From Brachyhypopomus gauderio (taxonomy: Eukaryota; Chordata; Actinopteri; Gymnotiformes; Hypopomidae), in the NCBI RefSeq assembly GCF_052324685.1, contig NC_135223.1, positions 10,593,766 through 10,657,765 on the forward strand: a DNA stretch of 64,000 nt, in the 5' to 3' direction. The position numbers and the translations under genes were made by a program. Of the stretch, positions 47,801 through 64,000 are shown one piece after another (position 1 is the first letter of the stretch; every line of letters begins with the position of its first letter). The notes under the pieces were generated by a model. It saw only the letters and a list, made by a program, of their open reading frames with translations. It made no database searches and was not told the DNA's origin.

Positions 47801-49101
47801 CTGTGCTCAGTGACAATGGTCATCCGTGCAGAGTGCCACGCCTGTATGTGCTTCAGGGAGCCAATCACAGGCAAGAAGTCTTTTAATCCCACCTCATCCA
47901 CACACAGCATAATTACATCTAATAGAAATCTTCCTGTCAATAAGGAAACACATTTCATGTAACATTTAACTTAAGTCAAGCCCAGCACAAAACAAAGATG
48001 CTTCATAAAAACCACAACTTTTCAAACCCGACAAACGGACTACATCTGAAGGTTCCAAAAGGCACATCTGTGTGTTTCTAAAGATAATGCCATCAGATGA
48101 ATGTGTGTCATGATTCTCCTCCAACTGGGTAAGCTTGGTGAGGGTTAATGGATGGGTACCTGGAGGAGGGAGTTGGTCTGCTAACTGATGAAGGGCCTCA
48201 GCTGCTTCCTCAAAGAGTCTAGAAAGGGGATCACAGAGGAAATGTAAGGAGGAGTACATTTATATGCACTCTATAACAGCATTTTCTATAACCGTGCAGT
48301 GGATCACTCAAATTTTCATAAACTGGTTTTTAGACTCATTCTGTGAATGAAACTCGCTCTGGGACACTGAGCACACACTCTGCGTGAGCTGGGGTCTCGC
48401 ACTGCTGGCTGTCGTCCTGGTCCTGCAGAGTACTGGCACAGGTGTCCACAGCAGAGACCACAGGCTCCTCGCTGTCACTGCGACGCACACACACCTCCTC
48501 CCACTCCGAACTGCAGTACTGGAAATGTACACATGTGAAAGATGGACTTTGGAATGAACCAAACCTTTAAAAAACCAGCATAAGTGTGTTTTGATGTGCT
48601 TTATATGTCTGTGTGAACTGTAACGAGATTACCTGCGTTGGTACACATAATGCTTGGATAGCAAAGTACCACTTCTGTGAGCCAGGACTTCCACTCACAG
48701 AGCAAGCTGGAGAAAATAATGACCAAATCAGCCAATACAAGATGATTTACTGATATATAATGAGATTACAGGTTGTTTACGCGCGAATAAGTTTACCGGG
48801 TAAAGGTGAAATCCCAGACGTAGAAGCAGAATTGGAATTTTCTTTAAGTTTATCGTGTATTTTTCTCGCAGTCTCAATACCTGAAACACACCGCATTTAT
48901 GTAAAGATAACTTCACTGACTCACTCTGAACTCGGGCTTTAAAAGCAGCTTTAAACTTCATGTCTAGCTCGCTACGAGAGCCAACGTTAGCTTATCTATC
49001 TAAATAAGCTTAATAGCGGAACGATATATTTTCTTACCGTTAAAAGAATTCGGTTTATTCGGCTCCACGTTAAATATCACAACAAGTACATATCTGTCCA
49101 T
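31004..49101 (-). CDS. mtbp: MDM2-binding protein, 22 coding exons, complete
   Basis: MTBP was named for MDM2 binding. Its main known role is with Treslin/TICRR in firing replication origins, as the animal counterpart of yeast Sld7; it acts in the nucleus. Twenty-two exons, listed separately, join in consistent phase into 858 residues (human about 904). Diagnostic stretches are MDRYVLVV at the start, FEEAAEALHQLAD, VGALFCL, IHSASQINGAAAL, RLIRFETQTTC, SESSESL, ESRSQKH, DLKTSRGLHEEMKK and the end VIDWVVEKTSR. The C-terminal 100 residues, the Sld7-like part, are the best conserved. Only the exon 4 donor is unusual. An AATAAA lies 26 bases past the stop. The gene is head-to-head with mrpl13 and tail-to-tail with sntb1, as in human 8q24. 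Confidence 0.93.
31387..31452 (-). CDS. mtbp: mtbp coding exon 21
   Basis: Residues 826-847, DLKTSRGLHEEMKKAAQRNA. Donor CAG|GTAAGC. The frame stays open past this donor but loses all resemblance to the family, while exon 22 restores it. Confidence 0.94.
32028..32141 (-). CDS. mtbp: mtbp coding exon 20
   Basis: Residues 788-825, start of the conserved C-terminal module: LREVVVKTLKVHGIAPEHEC and RLFDVSKLYLK. Acceptor CCCCAG, donor AAG|GTACCT. Confidence 0.94.
32650..32884 (-). CDS. mtbp: mtbp coding exon 19
   Basis: Residues 709-787. SESSESLGSQGSTGSS, then a Pro/Ala/Gly-rich disordered stretch, ending in ESRSQKHNR as in human. Acceptor CCACAG, donor CGG|GTGAGC. Confidence 0.92.
33602..33917. 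repeat. 34-bp minisatellite in mtbp intron 18
   Basis: Units beginning GCTTGTCAAAGGTGTGAGGC start at 33602, 33636, 33670, 33704, 33738, 33772 and 33806, nearly identical, followed by two diverged units. Confidence 0.93.
34349..34594 (-). CDS. mtbp: mtbp coding exon 18
   Basis: Residues 627-708. FCLDERRALERD and LQSRLIRFETQTTC are nearly identical to human. A Pro-rich segment and a basic patch (PPRRKRRAL) follow, possibly a nuclear localisation signal. Very GC-rich. Confidence 0.94.
34656..34672. repeat. run of 17 G in mtbp intron 17
   Basis: Homopolymer between two copies of GGCGC/GCGTTGAGGC in a 124-bp intron. Confidence 0.9.
34719..34814 (-). CDS. mtbp: mtbp coding exon 17
   Basis: Residues 595-626. 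LSRDLTPRKVTRLPFRQA and YHGLE match human LTPELSPGKLQVLPFEKA and YHGIE. Acceptor TTGTAG, donor TTGA|GTGAGT. Confidence 0.92.
35030..35265. promoter_or_regulatory. CpG-rich non-coding block, mtbp intron 16
   Basis: About 235 bases with many CpG (GCGAGCCGCCAGAGACGCTC, GGGCGGCGCCCGTTAGC) inside AT-rich intron; no frame fits mtbp. Possible enhancer. Confidence 0.3.
35856..36014 (-). CDS. mtbp: mtbp coding exon 16
   Basis: Residues 542-594. LLDAREVLRHFTPDGQPSGD and LQPLPVLRG match human [22 protein letters not shown]. Acceptor CTCCAG, donor GAGG|GTACGT. Confidence 0.93.
36533..36623 (-). CDS. mtbp: mtbp coding exon 15
   Basis: Residues 512-541. ERPERSVLRNHANLQKGRQR corresponds to human EWPERHVLQNLETFEKTKQK. 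Acceptor CTCTAG, donor ACAG|GTCAGT. A run of 14 G lies just inside the following intron as seen on +. Confidence 0.9.
36777..36941 (-). CDS. mtbp: mtbp coding exon 14
   Basis: Residues 457-511. A basic start (RRRAKAQT) leads to SDLRVLLSQAREQYLRM and a Pro-rich tail. Acceptor GCTCAG, donor ACCA|GTAAAC. Confidence 0.88.
37096..37124. repeat. run of 29 G in mtbp intron 13
   Basis: Uninterrupted guanine run on +, so poly-C in the mtbp transcript. Confidence 0.93.
37332..37377. repeat. (TG)n microsatellite in mtbp intron 13
   Basis: TG units on + with one TA interruption. Confidence 0.92.
37475..37588 (-). CDS. mtbp: mtbp coding exon 13
   Basis: Residues 419-456. LSSLPRLRGDQLLQRERRL and VLQECLR correspond to the human SGEQIVQREKQL and ALEECLK. 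Acceptor GACAG, donor CTCC|GTAAGT. Confidence 0.92.
37740..37814. repeat. perfect inverted repeat: 36-bp arms, 3-bp loop
   Basis: Arm 37740-37775 and arm 37779-37814 are exact reverse complements around AAA. The left arm begins TCTGTACGAAACGTGAAACG. It lies in mtbp intron 12 with no coding role. Confidence 0.95.
38348..38524 (-). CDS. mtbp: mtbp coding exon 12
   Basis: Residues 360-418. APEVELKGEKGHYLLLVQG and LIHSASQINGAAALEIL, strongly conserved. Acceptor CTTTAG, donor CTCAG|GTAAGA. Confidence 0.94.
38744..38861 (-). CDS. mtbp: mtbp coding exon 11
   Basis: Residues 321-359. VGALFCLSCVVS, then QLSSTKWRAFVAKRPAVLS, nearly aligned with human. Its acceptor GTGGCAG follows a (TG)n tract of about 85 bases, with no ordinary pyrimidine tract. 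Confidence 0.93.
38876..38960. repeat. (CA)n on +, UG tract at the mtbp exon 11 acceptor
   Basis: 85 uninterrupted bases ending 14 bases before mtbp exon 11 in transcript order; it fills the place of the pyrimidine tract. Confidence 0.97.
39103..39169 (-). CDS. mtbp: mtbp coding exon 10 (67 nt, between UG tracts)
   Basis: Residues 298-320, ending in LCALRGE ahead of VGALF. Acceptor TTCCAG, donor GAG|GTACGT. Long (TG)n tracts lie about 50 nt upstream and about 140 nt downstream on the transcribed strand. Its length is not a multiple of 3, so skipping would shift the frame. Confidence 0.88.
39217..39298. repeat. (CA)n on +, UG tract upstream of mtbp exon 10
   Basis: 82 uninterrupted bases, ending 47 bases before the exon 10 acceptor in transcript order. 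Confidence 0.97.
39801..39895 (-). CDS. mtbp: mtbp coding exon 9
   Basis: Residues 267-297. TFHYYQPALELIQLVRVTDL matches human [20 protein letters not shown]. The donor GCT|GTATCC is weak but gives the right phase and the right spacing to exon 10. Confidence 0.85.
41500..41715. promoter_or_regulatory. CpG-rich non-coding block, mtbp intron 8
   Basis: Contains ACACTAATAATGCTCATAAA and AAGTTAATGGCGCTAATCAG, then a CpG-dense stretch (GCCGCTAGCGCCGTTGC). Non-coding in all frames that fit a neighbour. Possible enhancer. Confidence 0.3.
41808..41836. repeat. (GA)n microsatellite in mtbp intron 8
   Basis: About 14 GA units inside a purine-rich stretch. Confidence 0.9.
42289..42411 (-). CDS. mtbp: mtbp coding exon 8
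   Basis: Residues 226-266. FVSELLFEGFSLKAQ matches human FGFEISFPEFCLKGV. The exon is isolated between two long introns. Acceptor TTGCAG, donor GAG|GTTAGT. Confidence 0.92.
43735..44190 (+). mobile_element. L2-type LINE fragment (reverse transcriptase C-terminus)
   Basis: Broken frames still read DNQLSFLTHI, then SQEATQVPVQCLVISRLDFC, NSLLSDLPLWAIRPVQLIQS and AAAQLV, matching the tail of L2 reverse transcriptases (VISRLDYCN...IQNAAARLV). Stops interrupt it, and the 5' part is missing. Confidence 0.75.
44370..45345 (+). pseudogene. decayed Tc1/mariner-like transposase
   Basis: The stretch follows fish Tc1-like transposase genes in order: a DNA-binding part (44390-44640, including GAGTCCACCATCAGG), then GAAAACACTGCATTCCACCA near 44750, then QQD near 44955, then a region like LEWPSQSPDLNPIE with stops (45030-45080), ending with AATAAA near 45305. 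Many stops and frameshifts make it non-functional. The terminal repeats are not clear. Confidence 0.8.
45764..46048 (+). mobile_element. tRNA-derived SINE of a common fish type
   Basis: A tRNA-like head with a B box GGTTTGATTCC (45812-45822), then the fish SINE core CCTTGAGCAAGG (45849-45860) followed by AACCTAACCCC, an internal (TG)n (about 45946-45970), and a tail with GATGGGTAAATGCA. It is somewhat diverged. It lies in mtbp intron 7, in the opposite direction to the gene. Confidence 0.75.
46064..46137. promoter_or_regulatory. 37-bp tandem duplication with palindromic CRE sites
   Basis: Two copies (46064-46100 and 46101-46137) each carry CATGTGACGTCATG, with full CREs TGACGTCA at 46068-46075 and 46105-46112. 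A third TGACGTCA at 46211-46218 lies in the MITE arm. No function is shown. Confidence 0.6.
46195..46483. mobile_element. MITE, 289 bp, with about 80-bp terminal inverted repeats
   Basis: The left arm begins TACGGAGCTCGTAAGGTGAC and the right arm, reversed, begins TACGGAGCCCGTAAGGTGAC; similarity continues about 80 bases through ATAACGCGTGGCCACGACTT. Both flanks have AAATAT (46189-46194 and 46484-46489), a possible 6-bp target duplication. No coding capacity. It lies in mtbp intron 7. The superfamily is not certain. Confidence 0.8.
47285..47304. repeat. run of 20 C in mtbp intron 7
   Basis: Uninterrupted cytosine homopolymer on +. Confidence 0.9.
47573..47687 (-). CDS. mtbp: mtbp coding exon 7
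   Basis: Residues 187-225, ending in ELWRGGLLIREKR where human has ELWRGKIQIWERK. Acceptor CCATAG, donor AAGG|GTAACG. It is followed by the 5.2-kb intron 7. Confidence 0.92.
47795..47933 (-). CDS. mtbp: mtbp coding exon 6
   Basis: Residues 141-186. It contains RFLLDVIMLCVDEVGLKDFL and IGSLKHIQAWHSARMTIV, a hydrophobic segment matching the human one. Donor CAGG|GTAACC, phase 2. Confidence 0.93.
48160..48218 (-). CDS. mtbp: mtbp coding exon 5
   Basis: Residues 121-140. FEEAAEALHQLADQLPPPG closely matches the human family. Acceptor TTCTAG, donor CCAG|GTACCC. Confidence 0.93.
48379..48518 (-). CDS. mtbp: mtbp coding exon 4 (3' end uncertain)
   Basis: Starts YCSSEWEEV after acceptor TTCCAG, then an acidic, divergent stretch. 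The phase needed by exon 5 leaves only weak donors. The best fit is GCAGA|GTGTGT, giving Ala-Glu-Leu-Phe at the junction where human has Ala-Asp-Leu-Tyr. GCA|GTGCGA further upstream is an alternative. Without a splice the frame meets TGA. Confidence 0.65.
48633..48706 (-). CDS. mtbp: mtbp coding exon 3
   Basis: Residues 50-74. It contains ACSVSGSPGSQKWYFAIQAL, close to the human ACSVGGIPGSKKWFFAVQAI. Acceptor CTCCAG, donor GCAG|GTAATC. Confidence 0.93.
48797..48880 (-). CDS. mtbp: mtbp coding exon 2
   Basis: Residues 22-49. The sequence is poorly conserved and Ser/Asn-rich (KENSNSASTSG). Acceptor TTTCAG, donor CCCG|GTAAAC. The phase matches both neighbours. Confidence 0.85.
49038..49101 (-). 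CDS. mtbp: mtbp coding exon 1
   Basis: Start codon at 49101-49099; residues 1-21 plus one base, beginning MDRYVLVVIF. The donor AACG|GTAAGA is strong. A two-codon upstream ATG (Met-Leu-stop) lies just before it. Confidence 0.93.
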
Positions 49102-49463
49102 GTCTGCACTTTAATTTCACAACATTTCAACTGACTAACAAATTGTACATGACCCAAATTTCCCCGCGTTCTGACGCGGCTGTGTTACCCAAAAATGTAG
49201 TCGGGTTGAAAGCGATCATTTATCATTTATCATTCTATCATCTGTGCTAATTATATGTGTATTTTAATAAAATTAGAATGCAACCTAAATATCTATATAA
49301 TTTATATAACTCATTTATTGCACTTACAAAAGAATATTATCTTTCGTGTGAAATGGGAACTAGTGTTTGCAAACCGACGTTGGGGAAGTAAACCGCTGTA
49401 GGACCAGGAAAGCCACACCGGGGTCAAACCTATAGGCAAATGTAGCTACTTTATCTAGCCAAC
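49102..49463. promoter_or_regulatory. shared divergent promoter of mtbp and mrpl13
   Basis: Only 362 bases separate the two start codons, on opposite strands, with no room for separate promoters. Near the mtbp side are a CpG-containing segment with a CCGCG/CGCGG inverted pair (about 49163-49179) and, on -, ACTACATTTTTGGGT (49187-49201), which partly resembles the ZNF143/THAP11 element common in bidirectional housekeeping promoters. The middle is AT-rich. I see no clear TATA box placement. Confidence 0.75.
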
Positions 49464-61188
<11,725 letters not shown>

Positions 61189-61279
61189 CCTCTTCACCGT
61201 GTGAATATCGGTCAAGCGTCCGTGACTGCTGCAGTTCAATTGTGTGTGTGTGTGTGTTTTTTGAGTGTTGTTCATTTGA

Positions 61280-61285
61280 AATAAA
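61280..61285 (+). terminator. mrpl13: mrpl13 polyadenylation signal
   Basis: AATAAA 92 bases after the stop, a typical short 3' UTR for a ribosomal protein gene. Confidence 0.7.
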
Positions 61286-61910
61286 TGTCTTAAAAGAAAA
61301 GGTCGCTTTATCAAAGATTTCTGTAACACTTGATGCTGTGTGCACATCCGATCATCTGTTTAGCCGTGGTCTTGGGCTTTTGGGTGCGCTGTTAATTCAG
61401 CAAAGCCTGAATGTAGTATTAAGAGTGCAGATTCTTTGGCCAGTGCCTTTTGCCACAAATGGCTTTCACAGGCCTGTCTGAAGCCTGACCCCCTTCTAAA
61501 TCAAGCTGGGCTCAGCTTCTGTTGGCCTCATGCATGTGTATGTGGGCCTCGTGTAATGCCACTTTCCTCTTTTGAAGTGTACTAAACACTCAGGAAAAAT
61601 GTTCTGCTGGTTATAGTCATAAAATGCCTGGGTTCACTGCAGTCTGCTCGGTGAGGGTCAACAAGTCTGTGCGGCCGTTCTGAGCCGCAGCCACAGACGG
61701 ATGTTTACGCCATCTGAAGTGCCTGCTTTAAAGCCCGATACATGTACACGAGAGCCATCTTCTGTGTCTGCGGTAATATCTTCTGTGTCTGTGGTAATGA
61801 CTTCTCGTGTCTAAGCTGTCGGGTTTTGCTGACTGCTTTAGGGGCTTTTAATCGTCAGAACATGAAACGCCAACAAAGATCACTCAACACATCACTCTCA
61901 TCATACAGTT

Positions 61911-61916
61911 TTTATT
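61911..61916 (-). terminator. candidate polyadenylation signal of a - strand gene
   Basis: AATAAA on -, about 800 bases past the last plausible stop (62716). The interval 61917-62715 has no coding look and would be its 3' UTR, converging on mrpl13. Confidence 0.4.
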
Positions 61917-62715
61917 GGTTACAAAAGAAAGTAAAAATAAATTATTTTTCTGATTCAAAGGTTTGGTAGTGAGCCTTTCTGCTGGCACCTCGCTCAACAC
62001 AAGGTTGGAGTCATTCTAAAATGACCAGTAGACCATAGGCCTAACTATTCCACACTCTTCCACAGTGACTAGGCCCATAAGACAACCACATACACAAAGA
62101 GAGACTGGAAATGACTTTACAAAATCTGAGCTCATGTATTTAAAAAACAAAAGAAAGCAAAACAGTTCCAGAGCCCTTACTGAATCTCCACATACTGCAT
62201 GACATGCATCCTTACAAGACCAAATCCACAGGAAATTCACATCTTGGACAATATGGGTTATGGATGGTTTTTTTTAGATGAATACCAGAGGCGATGCTAG
62301 ATTTGGTTGAATAAATTCCCAATTGCAATATTGGTATTGTGAAGGATTCATATTTCTATAAATAAACTCAAGTGAAGCTTTACTGGAGGTATTTTCTTCC
62401 AAATAAACCTAAAAGGCCAATTTTGTGGAAACGGATTTCGAAGCATGGGCAACATGGAAGCACTAAAATTCAATCTCTATAAAAACAGTTACACAAACTG
62501 TACAAATGCAGCCTACTGCAATGCTGTTTCCTCCAAAGATGCTGACTACACCAAATACAAAACCGATGCTTTCTTTGAGTGTTCCTGCGGTCTCAAATGA
62601 CTACATGCAATTTCACAAAGAAAATGAAACTTGTTGAAGGTATTCGGGCATAGTTTGGATTTCCTGTTATTCCCCCACCCCCAGATCAGGCACTTCCGAG
62701 ATCCCTCGGTTAACC

Positions 62716-63035
62716 CTAACCTACAGGAGGCTGCTCCGTAAGGACAGGTGTGTGTTTGGGCGGGGCTAGGAGCGCGTGAATGCGGCCCCGCCCCTGTGCT
62801 GTGCTCCGAGTTCCGCTCTTCTCCGTCAGGCTGCGGGTGTAGCGGTGCATGCTCGCCGACCTCATCGCGGCTCCGGGGTGGGCGGGGCCAAGCTGGGGCG
62901 GGTCATGATAGCTGGGCTGTTGGTACTGGGAAGGGTAGGCGCGGTATCCGTCGTACGGGTCCTCTTCTTCCCCCTCTTCGTCGTTATTGTTAGCGGGCCC
63001 GTAATTTTGGTAGGGGCTGGGAGGTAATTGTTGTA
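62716..63035 (-). CDS. possible terminal coding exon of an unidentified - strand gene
   Basis: After a possible acceptor (CCCCTAG, 63038-63036) one frame runs to TAG at 62718-62716. It holds a Tyr/Pro/Gln-rich and acidic stretch (NNNDEEGEEEDPYDGYRAYP) followed by a Ser/Arg/Thr segment. Base use at third positions looks coding. I do not recognise the protein. The reading could also be 3' UTR, or could belong to the frame just upstream with a one-base shift (see findings). Confidence 0.35.
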
Positions 63036-63534
63036 CTAGGGGAACACAGGGTTATCGGTTTGGTCAACGGCGTTCCCGTCTTTGCCTTTTCACCACCACC
63101 GCGCGAGTAGCCGTCGTGTTAGCGTGAGAGGGAGGGGGCAGAGAGAGAAAGGCCCAGCGTTAGTGCAGACAGGAAGCAGAATTGTGAGCGACCGTTTTAG
63201 AGACCGGCTGAGATACAGGCTTTCTAGAACAATTCATCACACAGAGAGAGAGAGAGGGACAGCACAGAAGACCAATACAGAGAAGATCAGCCAAGCTGAG
63301 GTGGCTTAGAATGAGCTATTTGTGTTTAGACACTAGCGAGAGAGTTAAAGAGGGCTTCACTGCACTGTGGTGGTGAGAGTTCAGGAGGGGGAGAATATGA
63401 TAACGTGACATGGAAACGGCGGGTTGGGGGCTGGGAACGCGTCCTCCATTTAGACACCTTCTTGTTGCCAGAGGAGGAAAGAGTGAGCGGAAGGATAATG
63501 GGGGAGGGAGGGCAGCAGGCTGAGAGAACGCTCC

Positions 63535-63563
63535 TCAGTAGTCATTCTCATACTGCTCTCGGC
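63535..63563 (-). CDS. possible short terminal exon (REQYENDY-stop)
   Basis: A strong pyrimidine tract and acceptor (CATGGCAG) precede GC CGA GAG CAG TAT GAG AAT GAC TAC TGA. The acidic, Tyr-containing C-terminus looks like a real protein end, but nothing upstream in this window confirms it. It may be an alternative last exon of the same - strand gene. Confidence 0.3.
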
Positions 63564-64000
63564 CTGCCATGAGGACGGGGATCCCGGGAAGGAGAGGAGA
63601 GAGAAACCACGTAAGAAAAAGATCCAAACGGACCTGTTCAGCAGCACCGAGCAGCACCCCGTCCCTCACGCCCGCCCCCGCCTCTCTGCTATCAGCATCT
63701 ACAGCCACCACTCTCACATCTGAGTGAAACTTACATGACCTTATATAAGGGACGTTACATATAAGTACAGATAGTCACTTTATTCCTTTACATTTCCTGC
63801 TTTGTTTAATCTTTATGTAAACTATGATACACAGATTGCTTATATGTTACAGAGATTAATGGTATAACACACTAGCAGCTGCTAACACTACATAAGGGTT
63901 GTATTGGTTTTACATGTCTAATTTCTGGTGCTGCAGGGCATTACAGTCAAGGAGCAATCCCTCTGATTCTCATTAACATTACCGGCATCAGGGTACACAT

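Overview
The window is vertebrate nuclear DNA, almost certainly from a teleost fish. Coding exons are short, separated by long introns with GT/AG boundaries, and the non-coding DNA is full of (CA)n, (TG)n and (AT)n tracts, minisatellites and fish-type mobile elements (a tRNA-derived SINE with the CCTTGAGCAAGG core, an L2-type LINE tail, a decayed Tc1/mariner transposase, a hAT element with an 8-bp target duplication, a MITE). The SINE type weakly suggests an ostariophysan. Gene names rest on remembered family sequence, because no search could be run.  Layout: (1) 1-13.3 kb is upstream intergenic DNA with simple repeats, a CpG-rich island near 3.8-4.1 kb, a G-rich minisatellite (6.25-6.53 kb), an array of eleven identical 48-bp units (11.1-11.6 kb) and a LINE fragment (about 12 kb). 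(2) sntb1 (beta-1-syntrophin) lies on + as 7 coding exons, 13339-28543, giving 513 residues. (3) mtbp (MDM2-binding protein, partner of Treslin/TICRR in replication origin firing) lies on - as 22 coding exons, 49101 down to 31004, giving 858 residues. It converges with sntb1. Its 5.2-kb intron 7 is packed with mobile elements. (4) mrpl13 (mitochondrial ribosomal protein uL13m) lies on + as 7 coding exons, 49464-61188, giving 179 residues. It is divergent from mtbp, with only 362 bp between the two start codons, so the two probably share a promoter. Its 7.3-kb last intron holds an intact-ended 1868-bp hAT element. (5) 61.9-64 kb looks like the 3' end of an unidentified gene on -, converging with mrpl13. 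Its final exon structure is unresolved.  The order SNTB1-MTBP-MRPL13 is the same as on human chromosome 8q24, which supports all three names independently. The three genes do not form a pathway: sntb1 is a membrane scaffold of the dystrophin complex, mtbp acts at nuclear replication origins, and mrpl13 acts in the mitochondrial ribosome. I see no convincing new biological system. The most unusual signals are a perfect 36-bp inverted repeat with a 3-bp loop in mtbp intron 12, an mtbp exon framed by two long UG tracts, the hAT element with an internal 216-bp triplication, and a MITE next to tandem palindromic CRE sites.
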